From the IMG/VR virus record IMGVR_UViG_3300032342_000015, positions 1-48,218 of that record: a stretch of 48,218 bases of DNA. One strand, written 5' to 3'. The notes beneath the pieces are model-generated. The model was not told where the DNA came from and did no database searches. It saw only the letters and a program-made list of their open reading frames with translations. The translations under genes and the position numbers were made by a program. This DNA is from a virus. The first letter of the stretch is position 1, and each line of letters opens with the position of its first letter. Below are positions 15,012-22,760 of the stretch, piece after piece.

Positions 15012-17486
15012 TCAGTGCAACGAGTAGTTGACGATCTCGTTCGGGGCGATCCAGCACGCGCGACAGCCTTTGCCGTCAGGTCCACCGAGACCCGGCGGGG
15101 CAACAGCTTTGCGGCACGTGTGGCCCTTGTCGTCCGTCGCGTACGCCTGGCAGTTGTGTACGAGGAGCCCGCCTGCAACGAATTCAGGGTTCTCTCCAGC
15201 GACTTCCAGATCCCATGTGGGAACGTTGAGCCCGTCATTCACGATTCGCCGAACCGCGACAGTCCGCGTACGTGTGCGTTCCGGAACCTGTAACGCAGCG
15301 GCGACTGCGCGCTTTTCATCGTTCAGAATTTGGGCTTCCTGTGCGATGCGAAGCGCGGCAGCACTACGACCGAGAATCGTGATGAGTGTCTTGTGTGGTT
15401 CGCGGTGCACTTCCGAGAACGAGCATCGCGCGCCCAGAGAAGACCACAACAACCCCAGCTCCGTCGCAAGTGCCGGAGAGGTCGTGTACATGCAGACGTC
15501 ACCACCCCCCTCGCGACGCACCTTCACGGACCCGTCTGCGCTGAGGAATCCTGCAAGGAACCCGAGCTGTGCACTGCGTGGTGCTTGTAGAAGTCCCGTG
15601 GGAAGGCGCCGTGCCGATGAACCAACGCCGTGACCGTAACCAAACGCGTGCAGGTACCGTGTGAGTTGTGCACTTGACCAGATGGCACGATGCGCGACCC
15701 GTTCATGATCAACAAGATCGTTCGCAGCCATCACGCGCTCATCGAAGCGCGCACCGTAGCCGATCCACGATTTGATGACGTGGTCGAGCTTTTGGAGATC
15801 CATCAACTTTGCGGCACCAACACCGACTTCAACAGAACCGTCAGCGCGAAAATGTGCATCACCTGCGAAGTAGCCGAGGACGGCCCCGAGATCGCGCGTC
15901 CAGTGTTCAGGGAACGTTGCGACGGTCGATGTGCTACCTGCCCCACGACGATCAAAGGTGCGATCCCATTCCGATACCGCAACAGGTGTTTCGTGTGAAG
16001 CACCTGCATCTTCGGGCATAGCGATCAACTTTGTACCCTCGACGAGTTCGCCTGCTTCAATCCAGTCTTCAGCGCCCGCGAGGCGGTGATCTGGTGTGAC
16101 ACGCAAACGATGCCCGCCAGTTGTTTCGACGACGAGGGTGGCTTTGACACCGCGAGGTTCAGCACGGACGACGTCGCGCCAACCGTCACGTGTCATAACA
16201 CTGTCGCCGATCTTGACGTTCTCGATGTTGACGAGCCCTTGCTGTTGCACGTGAATTCGCGTGCCTTCGGCAACGCAGTTCCACGTGTAGCGCAGGTCGG
16301 GGCCGGTCATCTTCGGCGGGAACCGCTTCGCGCGATCGTAGACGTACTGCTCCAGCTCGGGTTCCATGCCGAGGTTCTGTTCGACTTGCAGAACCGTCGT
16401 CGCACCTGCCCAACCGGGACCGAGATTCTCCGGACCAGCTGCGTTCACTTCGTACGCACTTGGACGGATGATCAGGTTGTTGGCGCTGCGCGCGTGCGGC
16501 GCATTGATCTCGTTGACAAGATCAATGCCCCAGCTCGTGGCCCAGATCCGCGACGGCGCCCAGAACGTGATGTCCGGTAGCCGATCTGCGATCTGCTTCC
16601 ACTGCTTCAGGTACTTTGGGCTGAAGAAATCTCCTGAGTCATGGATGCGGAAGAACCGTCGACCTGTTGGCTCAGGTGGCAGTGGTTGCACCTGTTCGAC
16701 GATCGTGATCTCACCCGTCTCGGGGTTGGTGATGGCCTGCTCCTCTTTGACGGTGCCGCCATTGAGCAGGTAGTCGACGTTGTTGATCGCGTAGACCATC
16801 GTCTCGATGAACGCGGTTGACCGACTACCGTCAGGTGCAGGTACTTCGAAGTCGATCGCCTGACGCGCCCACAGGAAGCGCAGTGTCTGAGCGAACTGGA
16901 CCTGACCTGTCGAGTACTGCCCGCCGGTCGCGTAGCACTGCTCGCAGATCGCCAGCGCGAGATTGACGGGCGTGCTCTGCGGACGCTTGAGGCCGATGTT
17001 GACCAACCGCGCATTCGCGCTGCGATCTCCGGGCGGTGCGATCGACTGTCCCGCGATGGCACCGGGGCATGCACCGCCGATCTGGGGCGCGCCTGCGGGG
17101 ATGCTCCAGCTCGGGGCGTTCATCTTCGATGTCCACGACAGGAGTTTGTACTGTTGGACGTTGGGATCCGTCGCTGGATTCCATGCGGGACCGGGACCGA
17201 TTGGCCGATCGAGAACGAGGTAGACGTTCCTGGTGTCCTTGTCCTTGATGTTGCCAGGGTGCACGGTGAACTGCAGATCCTGCAAGCTCTCGAACACAGC
17301 CTCGCGCACGAAGACCAGCCCAAGCAGGCCGGCATGCGCGTCGGAGAGAACAGCCTGTGGTGCAGGACACGCAGGATGATCTTCACCGAACTCGTCGCCG
17401 CTCAACGAGCCGACGCACATGTCGTAAGCGCGCTCGATCGGCGTGACGTCTTCGGGAACTTCGAGATGTGGAATGATCGCGGCCAT
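15012..17486 (-). CDS. GP88-like phage protein interrupted by an intein
   Basis: Precursor of 824 residues. The host part (1-403 and 779-824) carries RFFRIHDSGDFFSPKYLKQW and ITFWAPSRIWA, the signature of the phage gene-product-88 family (found in actinophages and others; biochemical role unknown), and ends with a Cys cluster (HTCRKAV, GKGCRACW). The CxxC and C-terminal cysteines suggest a metal site that the intein would split. After splicing the host protein is about 449 residues. ATG 17486 is two bases after the neighbour's stop, in the repeated junction TAGTCATGG. Confidence 0.8.
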   Translation of the reverse strand: MAAIIPHLEVPEDVTPIERAYDMCVGSLSGDEFGEDHPACPAPQAVLSDAHAGLLGLVFVREAVFESLQDLQFTVHPGNIKDKDTRNVYLVLDRPIGPGPAWNPATDPNVQQYKLLSWTSKMNAPSWSIPAGAPQIGGACPGAIAGQSIAPPGDRSANARLVNIGLKRPQSTPVNLALAICEQCYATGGQYSTGQVQFAQTLRFLWARQAIDFEVPAPDGSRSTAFIETMVYAINNVDYLLNGGTVKEEQAITNPETGEITIVEQVQPLPPEPTGRRFFRIHDSGDFFSPKYLKQWKQIADRLPDITFWAPSRIWATSWGIDLVNEINAPHARSANNLIIRPSAYEVNAAGPENLGPGWAGATTVLQVEQNLGMEPELEQYVYDRAKRFPPKMTGPDLRYTWNCVAEGTRIHVQQQGLVNIENVKIGDSVMTRDGWRDVVRAEPRGVKATLVVETTGGHRLRVTPDHRLAGAEDWIEAGELVEGTKLIAMPEDAGASHETPVAVSEWDRTFDRRGAGSTSTVATFPEHWTRDLGAVLGYFAGDAHFRADGSVEVGVGAAKLMDLQKLDHVIKSWIGYGARFDERVMAANDLVDHERVAHRAIWSSAQLTRYLHAFGYGHGVGSSARRLPTGLLQAPRSAQLGFLAGFLSADGSVKVRREGGGDVCMYTTSPALATELGLLWSSLGARCSFSEVHREPHKTLITILGRSAAALRIAQEAQILNDEKRAVAAALQVPERTRTRTVAVRRIVNDGLNVPTWDLEVAGENPEFVAGGLLVHNCQAYATDDKGHTCRKAVAPPGLGGPDGKGCRACWIAPNEIVNYSLH
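15153..16277 (-). mobile_element. LAGLIDADG intein in the GP88-like gene
   Basis: 375 residues, precursor positions 404-778. Starts CVAEGTRIHVQQQG, has the block B-like TGGHRLRVTPDHRL, two dodecapeptide motifs (LGAVLGYFAGDAHF and LGFLAGFLSADGSV), and ends with TWDLEVAGENPEFVAGG, LLVHN, then Cys779. All splice-essential residues (Cys1, block B His, terminal HN, Cys+1) are present, so it should be active. Confidence 0.88.
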
Positions 17487-17488
17487 GA

Positions 17489-17749
17489 CTAGCGTCTTCC
17501 CTTCGAGCTAGCGCACGCCTTTTCGATCATGCGCCAACCTTTGGCTGTCGGTTGGTAACGTTCCGGTCCCGGTCCACCTGTTGCCGTCCAACCGATGAGT
17601 TTGTTGCGCTTGAGCCACGACAGCATCGTCTTCCGATCCTTGATCTGCACGTATTCACGCAGCTCACTGGCCGTGAACGAACGGTTGTGTGCCACCGTGC
17701 CGATCTTGCAGATCGACGTGACGGAAGGCTTGTAGCGACCTTTCGCCAT
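17489..17749 (-). CDS. winged-helix-like DNA-binding protein, 86 aa
   Basis: Short protein with a helix-turn-helix pattern (FTASELREYVQIKDRKTMLSW then LKRNKLIGW) and a wing-like GPGPERYQPTAKG, ending in the basic CASSKGRR. It may be a transcriptional regulator of the small-gene array. ATG 17749 follows TAG by two bases; codons AAG AGG AGT at the end of the previous gene supply its Shine-Dalgarno. Confidence 0.6.
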   Translation of the reverse strand: MAKGRYKPSVTSICKIGTVAHNRSFTASELREYVQIKDRKTMLSWLKRNKLIGWTATGGPGPERYQPTAKGWRMIEKACASSKGRR

Positions 17750-17751
17750 GA

Positions 17752-18246
17752 CTAGCGACTCCTCTTGCGGCGGCGGCGCCCGATCGCAGCTCCGGCGTCA
17801 TCGCGCACGCAGTGCATCGTGAACTCGTACGCTGCATCCTTGATCGCCGTTGCGGGCTTGTAAGCCTTGCCGCCAGCGTGCGTGCTCGCGTCGTACCGCC
17901 CGATCGCTTGCTGCATCTCGGCGTAGGACATCTGCGCAGCCGTACAGCGACCGTTGCGCGCCTTGTTGACAGTGTTCGCCGCGGCGTACTCGATGTCGCG
18001 CGATGCCCGTGAAGCCTCGGTGGTGTGTGTAGCTGCAGAGCTGCCGAGGCCGCTCCGCTTGGCGCTGACCTTGACGATGTTGCGCTCGTCAGCGATGCCC
18101 GGTGTCCCGTGCTTGCCACCCATGTTGAGCACCCAGCCACCGTGGCTGGAGCGCATCACGGCGCGCCCGGTGCGCTCCTTGCCGAACCGATCGACGATGG
18201 TGACACGGTCCCCAGGACGAACGTCGTTGATTGACTTGCGCGCCAT
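17752..18246 (-). CDS. basic-tailed hypothetical protein, 164 aa
   Basis: Start ATG 18246. N-terminal KOW/SH3-like strand (INDVRPGDRVTIVDRFGKE) followed by helical segments and a strongly basic end GRRRRKRSR. The R-rich end is encoded by CGC codons plus AAG AGG, the latter forming the ribosome site of the next gene. Likely nucleic-acid binding (inference). Confidence 0.65.
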   Translation of the reverse strand: MARKSINDVRPGDRVTIVDRFGKERTGRAVMRSSHGGWVLNMGGKHGTPGIADERNIVKVSAKRSGLGSSAATHTTEASRASRDIEYAAANTVNKARNGRCTAAQMSYAEMQQAIGRYDASTHAGGKAYKPATAIKDAAYEFTMHCVRDDAGAAIGRRRRKRSR

Positions 18247-18248
18247 GA

Positions 18249-18530
18249 CTAGCGCTTTCCCTTCCGACGGCAGCGCTTGCCACGACAGCGCTTGCCAAGG
18301 CCGCCAGTGCTCCAACACTCGTTGCGATTGCACTCGGCGACGACCTTCTGCATGCCCGGCAGCCCGTGCGTGACCTTGCAGATCGCGTTCGGGAACTGCT
18401 TCGAGCACTTGTGGCCTGCAGCGAGCGCGGCACTTTCTGAGTTATGGAAGCTGCGCTTCCAGTGCGCGGGACCGCTGACGACGAAGCGATCGGATGAGCC
18501 GAGGGACTTCTTGCGACGACGCTTAGCCAT
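18249..18530 (-). CDS. Cys- and basic-rich hypothetical protein, 93 aa
   Basis: Starts MAKRRRKKSLG at ATG 18530 and ends KRCRGKRCRRKGKR, so both ends are basic. Internal cysteines (C42, C51, C67, C72) may bind metal. Follows its neighbour by a TGATCATG junction. Function unknown. Confidence 0.65.
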   Translation of the reverse strand: MAKRRRKKSLGSSDRFVVSGPAHWKRSFHNSESAALAAGHKCSKQFPNAICKVTHGLPGMQKVVAECNRNECWSTGGLGKRCRGKRCRRKGKR

Positions 18531-18532
18531 GA

Positions 18533-18769
18533 TCAGCGGTTCCTCTTCTTGGTGCTGTTACGACGACGCTTACGTCGTCCAAAGCTCGTGGGACACGCCG
18601 TGGGCGTGACAGGTGTCTCGACATCGTGCAGCGGCATCGGCCGCTTGCCACCGGGGATCAGGATCGTGTGGTGTGCATCGACTTTTCGACGGGTCGCGCG
18701 TTTCGCGCCGGCATCGAACGCGAAGCACGCGCCAACAGGCAGGTCTTCGAATGCGGGACGGCGCGCCAT
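18533..18769 (-). CDS. basic-tailed hypothetical protein, 78 aa
   Basis: ATG 18769 (MARRPAFEDLPVG). The core contains FEDLPVGACFAF and a short strand set, then a Pro-rich link and the tail GRRKRRRNSTKKRNR. No family recognised. Confidence 0.65.
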   Translation of the reverse strand: MARRPAFEDLPVGACFAFDAGAKRATRRKVDAHHTILIPGGKRPMPLHDVETPVTPTACPTSFGRRKRRRNSTKKRNR

Positions 18770-18771
18770 GG

Positions 18772-19023
18772 CTAGCGCTGCCTCTTCGCGCGCAGCTGAC
18801 ACGAGCTGGCGCGAAGCCGCCAGTCCTTCTTGTACTTGCGCATCAGCGCCGCACGCATGTTGTGCTCGGCGCCGGCACAGCCATGCTGCTTCTCAGCGTT
18901 GACGTCGACGTAGAGATGCTCGGTGCCTGTGGTCGGCACACGGAGCCCGGCGCGCCGTAGCTTACGCCCCCACTCGACGACGTTGACGGGTCCGACCCAG
19001 ACTTTCAGTCGATACGTCGCCAT
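18772..19023 (-). CDS. basic-tailed hypothetical protein, 83 aa
   Basis: ATG 19023. N-terminal beta-alpha-beta (YRLKVWVGPVNVVEWGRKL then EHLYVDVNAEKQHG) resembles a small ferredoxin-like fold, followed by a helix and the end SSCQLRAKRQR. Function unknown. Confidence 0.65.
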   Translation of the reverse strand: MATYRLKVWVGPVNVVEWGRKLRRAGLRVPTTGTEHLYVDVNAEKQHGCAGAEHNMRAALMRKYKKDWRLRASSCQLRAKRQR

Positions 19024-19275
19024 CTAGCGCCTACGCCGACGTCCCAAGCCCGTGTTCGGGCAGCTGCACCGACCGGCGATGAAGGTTTCTGCGTCTTTCC
19101 GGCCCAGTGCCGTATAGATGCCGTTGCCAGGACCGAAATAGTCCTGCTTGTGCCGTGTGGGACCGTCGTAGAATCGATAGCGCGTGACGCCGTCACCAGG
19201 CGCGTACGTCGCGACGGACAGGCCACACCGATCAGCCTCGGCAGCAAGCGATGAAGTTTTGCGTTTGGCGGCCAT
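19024..19275 (-). CDS. basic-tailed hypothetical protein, 83 aa
   Basis: ATG 19275. Begins MAAKRKTSS, has a strand-rich middle (YAPGDGVTRYRFYDGP, AETFIAGRCSCPNTG) and ends GLGRRRRR. Stop and next ATG share bases (TAGATGG). Function unknown. Confidence 0.65.
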   Translation of the reverse strand: MAAKRKTSSLAAEADRCGLSVATYAPGDGVTRYRFYDGPTRHKQDYFGPGNGIYTALGRKDAETFIAGRCSCPNTGLGRRRRR

Positions 19276-19306
19276 GCGCGGTTCCTTTGATCACTGGAGT
19301 AGGAAG

Positions 19307-19347
19307 CACAAAGGCCACGTACGACGCTATCGCACGTGGCCTCTGTG
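19307..19347. other. strong inverted repeat in a leftward gap
   Basis: Two 14-base arms (19307-19320 and 19334-19347) pair with one mismatch around a 13-base loop. No T-run follows on either strand. It separates the 19370 gene from the polybasic-tail operon and could be an mRNA processing or stability site or a factor-aided terminator. Confidence 0.6.
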
Positions 19348-19369
19348 TAGGACTAGCGCCGAGGAGCGC

Positions 19370-19603
19370 TTAGCGCTTCTTCGCGCGGATCGCGCAGCTC
19401 TTGCGACCCTTGGCCCAGCGGTAGCCCTTCTTGAGCCGACCGTTGGCCTTCACGCCGGCAGCGCTGCAGCCGGTTGCCCGGCCACCGAGCCCGCGGGCCT
19501 TGCGACGACGGCGACCCACGAGGGTGGGCAGCTGGCCCATGTGCTTGCGGCGGCGACGACGCTTACCGAGACCGTCGCCCAGAGTTGGGGTTTCCATGTT
19601 CAT
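19370..19603 (-). CDS. highly basic small protein, 77 aa
   Basis: ATG 19603 (MNMETPTLGDGLG); a second ATG at 19597 is possible. About a third of the residues are Arg or Lys (GKRRRRRKHMG, GRRRRKARGLGG, IRAKKR end). The GxGxR and Gly-rich turns resemble small nucleoid-binding or virion-packed basic proteins, but no family is recognised. It starts the leftward run of basic-tailed genes. Confidence 0.65.
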   Translation of the reverse strand: MNMETPTLGDGLGKRRRRRKHMGQLPTLVGRRRRKARGLGGRATGCSAAGVKANGRLKKGYRWAKGRKSCAIRAKKR

Positions 19604-19698
19604 TCTTCTTTCTGGAGGTTGATCCCTCAAGTCGGCGACGCCTTCTCGACGGGTGTTTCGCTCAAGAAGATCCCACGAGCGATCGCCGACGTCAAGAT

Positions 19699-19714
19699 GA
19701 TCGCTGCCGCGATC
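19699..19714. promoter_or_regulatory. palindrome GATCGCTGCCGCGATC
   Basis: Between the divergent genes at 19603 and 19776; weakest of the six GATCG-N6-CGATC sites. Confidence 0.5.
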
Positions 19715-19775
19715 GTCGTCATGTTGCCATGCACCTAACAACCACGATTGAAGCTACACTCGCAGCCTTCCAACA

Positions 19776-20489
19776 ATGCCAGCCCTCAAACCACGCGAAA
19801 ATCCGCGCAAGGTGTTCAAGCACCGGCACCGCGAACGTGGTCCCAGTCGGCTGTTCACGTTCGATGATCTTGCAGCCGCTGCGACCGAGGCACCCGCAAC
19901 CACGCGTTCAAAGCTCCGTACGACTACCGATGCTCGCACGGCCGCGCTGTACATCACCGAGGCATTGACGCGCCGATCACAGAAGCTCACTGATGACGAA
20001 GCTGTCCAAGTCCTCAAGGGGCAGGCGACATTGAAGGAGTGGCGAGGGCGCTGGCCGCGGTTCGATTTGTACCGCTGCGGTTACCCGAGCTGTCCAGCCA
20101 CGATGATGGAACCGGGGCTCTGCGCACTTCACGGTGGAACGCTTCAACCGTTCGCCAAGATCGTCGATGACCACTTCATGATCCTGACTGGCCGTGAGTA
20201 CACGCCGCTCTGCCGCGTGATCTTCGGTGTCATCGGCTCGGGCGCAGTTGAACACGTAGATAAAAACCCGTGGAACAACCATCCGGACAACCTGATCGTG
20301 CCTGTAGATGGTCACGTACGTTCATCGCGTCGTAACCGTTGGTCGTACGGATACCGCGAGCTGGCGACGCTGTTCGATCTGTCTGAAGACAGTACCCGGC
20401 AAGTGGTGTCGCGAGGAATCGTCAACCCAGCATCGCTCGACAGTGTGACGAGCTTCTGGTGGCTGCGGCAGGACCGTCGACGACTGTGA
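19776..20489 (+). CDS. HNH-type homing endonuclease-like protein with HTH
   Basis: The segment VEHVDKNPWNNHPDNLIVPV followed by GHVRSS matches the HNH_3 pattern (H-x-D-x2-x2-NN-x2-NL). The C-terminal part (YRELATLFDLSEDSTRQVVSRG) looks like a helix-turn-helix that reads DNA, as in phage free-standing HNH nucleases. Two CxxC-like positions (CGYPSC) may bind zinc. Single gene on the plus strand between two leftward blocks, as expected of a mobile gene. Confidence 0.7.
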   Translation: MPALKPRENPRKVFKHRHRERGPSRLFTFDDLAAAATEAPATTRSKLRTTTDARTAALYITEALTRRSQKLTDDEAVQVLKGQATLKEWRGRWPRFDLYRCGYPSCPATMMEPGLCALHGGTLQPFAKIVDDHFMILTGREYTPLCRVIFGVIGSGAVEHVDKNPWNNHPDNLIVPVDGHVRSSRRNRWSYGYRELATLFDLSEDSTRQVVSRGIVNPASLDSVTSFWWLRQDRRRL

Positions 20490-20493
20490 GCCG

Positions 20494-20766
20494 TTAGAGC
20501 GGTGTCCGCAGTCGACCGTGACACGCCGGACACACACGAATGGCGCGACCGCCACGCTGGATGTACGTGCCTTTTTGTGTCGGCAGCAGGCAGCCACAAC
20601 CCATGCACAAGATCTTCTCGACTCCGTGACGGTGCGCCATCTCCCAGGAGATGTGCCACATGCCCGTCAATGACGCTGCGACGAGAGCGTCACGCAGGGT
20701 CTTGAGCGTGGTGCCGTCGGCAAAGACGTGGTTATCGTCACGGATGATCACGCGCGGCATGCTCAT
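20494..20766 (-). CDS. zinc-ribbon hypothetical protein, 90 aa
   Basis: ATG 20766 overlaps the stop of the methylase by four bases. N-terminal strand-turn-strand (PRVIIRDDNHVFADGTTLK) then a zinc ribbon: CMGCGCLLPT...VCPACHGR. Probably cotranslated with the methylase. Function unknown. Confidence 0.65.
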   Translation of the reverse strand: MSMPRVIIRDDNHVFADGTTLKTLRDALVAASLTGMWHISWEMAHRHGVEKILCMGCGCLLPTQKGTYIQRGGRAIRVCPACHGRLRTPL

Positions 20767-21665
20767 GGCGTCCTCAGGAGGTTTGCATCTGACGTGATCA
20801 GAACTGCGGGCCGCAACCCGCGACGCGCGGCAGTGGCGCCGACGACGTGGCGTTCGCTGATTGGCGTGACACGCGCCCAGGCGTATAGCTCACGAACGCG
20901 CTCGTGATCGCTGTTCGAGGCAATGATGATGGCACCGCGGTTGTGTGCTTCGGTGAGTGCCGCCGCGAGCGCGAAGTGGTCGTCCTCGGTGAACCCGCCG
21001 GCTGTGTAGCCGCTGAACGTGTCGTAGTACGGCGAATCGGCGTAGACAACGTCGCCGGTCTGCGCCGTTGCGATCGTCTCGCGAAAATCAGCCACACGGA
21101 GGTCTGCGCGCTTGAGCGCTTGTGAGACGGCCGCGAGTGCGTCCTCATCCGGCAAGCTCGCGCGCGAGCGGTCACCGCCGTGCGGAACGTTGAACTTGCC
21201 GTCACCGTTCTCACGATAGAGGCCGTTGAAGCCAAACTTGTTAAGGTAGAGGAACCGCGCAGCCGCAAACACGACGCTGGGAGGCTCCGATGCACGGACC
21301 TTCAGGTAGCTTTCCTTGTCAGTGCCGCGATCGACGAGTGTTTGCAGTGCCCACGCGACGGCCGCAGGCGTCTTCCGGATCGCCTGGTACATGTTGATCA
21401 GCGGCTTGCAAATGTCGCTGAGCAGCATGTTTGACAGCCCGAGGTCGAGCGCGATGGCTGCACCACCCAAGAACGGTTCGATGTACCAACCCCCAGTGAC
21501 GGCAAGCCGTTCATAGATGATCGGCGCCAGCATCGGAACGAGCCAACGCTTGGAGCCAACCCACTTGAGCGGCGGCGTACAGTGGGCACGTGGCGGCGCC
21601 AGCGGCTCGGTGCCGGGCACGACCACCTGTCGCGGGTCGGGCTTCGATTCTTGAACGGTCATCAT
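20763..21665 (-). CDS. D12-class DNA adenine N6-methyltransferase (Dam-like)
   Basis: 300 residues. Motifs in family order: PLKWVGSKR (32-40), SAM-binding EPFLGGAA (63-70), NKFGFNGLYREN (142-153) and the catalytic motif IV, here DSPY (210-213) instead of the usual DPPY. The target is likely GATC or a related adenine site, as for Dam, but this cannot be read from sequence. Phages use such enzymes against host restriction. Starts at ATG 21665 behind AGGGGAG in a CTAGGGG leader. Confidence 0.9.
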   Translation of the reverse strand: MMTVQESKPDPRQVVVPGTEPLAPPRAHCTPPLKWVGSKRWLVPMLAPIIYERLAVTGGWYIEPFLGGAAIALDLGLSNMLLSDICKPLINMYQAIRKTPAAVAWALQTLVDRGTDKESYLKVRASEPPSVVFAAARFLYLNKFGFNGLYRENGDGKFNVPHGGDRSRASLPDEDALAAVSQALKRADLRVADFRETIATAQTGDVVYADSPYYDTFSGYTAGGFTEDDHFALAAALTEAHNRGAIIIASNSDHERVRELYAWARVTPISERHVVGATAARRGLRPAVLITSDANLLRTP

Positions 21666-21674
21666 GTAACTCCC

Positions 21675-21821
21675 CTAGAGTTTCGCGAACAGGTACAGCG
21701 CAAGCACGAGCACCAGCGTCGACAACAGCCAGCGCATTACGCGCGGTGAACGATGATTAGGTGCAGCGACGCTGCGTTCGAGCAGGCTATGCCACAGCCG
21801 ATCACGTGTACCGCGGCTCAT
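21675..21821 (-). CDS. small single-pass membrane protein, 48 aa
   Basis: ATG 21821 lies two bases after the previous stop. A basic N-terminal half (MSRGTRDRLWHSL...) is followed by a clear transmembrane helix (WLLSTLVLVLALYLFAKL) at the extreme C-terminus: a tail-anchored design. Function unknown; small phage membrane proteins often interfere with host processes (inference). Confidence 0.6.
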   Translation of the reverse strand: MSRGTRDRLWHSLLERSVAAPNHRSPRVMRWLLSTLVLVLALYLFAKL

Positions 21822-21823
21822 GC

Positions 21824-22105
21824 TCACGTCTTGGTGCTTTCATAGTCGGTGCCGAGACGTAGCTCGTCACGTAGATCGAGGTAGTAGGCGATCGCGGCAT
21901 TGGCGTCGTCGAATAGCTCTTCGGACGTCATCTGCATGGTGTTGTCGTAGCGCGCGACGCGGAACCGGCCATCTTCAAGACCGTCGATACAGAGGTCCGC
22001 AAACAGCTCGATGCCGAAGCCGGCTGGGTGTGTGAGAACGATAGCGAACGCTGCCATGAGCTGTTCGGCTTGTGCGCGTTCAGCGATGGCATCTGTAGAA
22101 GTCAT
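21824..22105 (-). CDS. hypothetical protein, 93 aa
   Basis: Chosen start ATG 22105 overlaps the dTMP kinase stop (ATGA). Helical N-terminus (DAIAERAQAEQLMAAFA), mixed middle (RFRVARYDNTMQMTSEELF) and end (LDLRDELRLGTDYEST). No family recognised. Confidence 0.65.
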   Translation of the reverse strand: MTSTDAIAERAQAEQLMAAFAIVLTHPAGFGIELFADLCIDGLEDGRFRVARYDNTMQMTSEELFDDANAAIAYYLDLRDELRLGTDYESTKT

Positions 22106-22722
22106 GTCGTAGGTTCGCCTGGAAGGCCCAGGTCTTTCCACATCCAGCGCAGGGTTACGTCGAGTGGCTTGGTGCCGTCGAGGGTCACGCTAGACGCGAA
22201 CCGTACCTGTAGCTCACGGTAGGCTGCGCACTGCGCCTCGACCTGTTCGACCTGATCCGGTTCGTAGAGCGTGTTGCGTTCACCGCCACGAGCGGTACGC
22301 CGCTCCAGTGAGACTCTCGCGGGCACGTCGACCAGGTAGATTCGATCGGGGACGATGAAATTCGCAGGGCGCGTGACGGCGCTAACGCGCTCCACGCCGT
22401 GGATCTTGCCTTGATAGACGAGTCCCGAAACCATCGTGTGCCGGTCGCAGATGACCCAGTCGCCTTCAGAGACGTGCCGCCGGATCTGCGGCTCCATGTC
22501 TTTGCCCTCGGCAACGAACAGCCACATCATGGCCTCGGGGCTGATTGTCGTACGCTTTTCGAAGACATCGCGGATGAGGTTGCCAACGGCGGATTCACGC
22601 CCGGGGAAGGCAAGCGCACGGACAGGTTTGTTCAGGTTCTGGAGCGCCTTGACGAGCATCACGGCGAGCGTGGACTTGCCACTGCCGTCGGGGCCTTCGA
22701 GGACGACATACTGGCCTCTCAC
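22102..22722 (-). CDS. tmk: thymidylate kinase
   Basis: 206 residues. Walker A GPDGSGKST (10-18), FPGRES (39-44), catalytic CDRH (92-95, usually DRY/DRF/DRH) and the LID-like RRTARGGERN. It converts dTMP to dTDP with ATP, feeding dTTP synthesis. GTG 22722 overlaps a tiny upstream ORF. Fits the RNR encoded further upstream. Confidence 0.88.
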   Translation of the reverse strand: MRGQYVVLEGPDGSGKSTLAVMLVKALQNLNKPVRALAFPGRESAVGNLIRDVFEKRTTISPEAMMWLFVAEGKDMEPQIRRHVSEGDWVICDRHTMVSGLVYQGKIHGVERVSAVTRPANFIVPDRIYLVDVPARVSLERRTARGGERNTLYEPDQVEQVEAQCAAYRELQVRFASSVTLDGTKPLDVTLRWMWKDLGLPGEPTT

Positions 22723-22751
22723 TTCGTGCTCTCGATCTTCAGCATAGTCAT
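22719..22751 (-). CDS. 10-residue bridging peptide
   Basis: MTMLKIESTK; its ATG has AAGGAA three bases upstream, and its TGA overlaps the GTG of the dTMP kinase. It may carry ribosomes across the gap after the DinG-like gene. A translation test would be needed to confirm expression. Confidence 0.35.
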   Translation of the reverse strand: MTMLKIESTK

Positions 22752-22760
22752 GTTCCTTGG

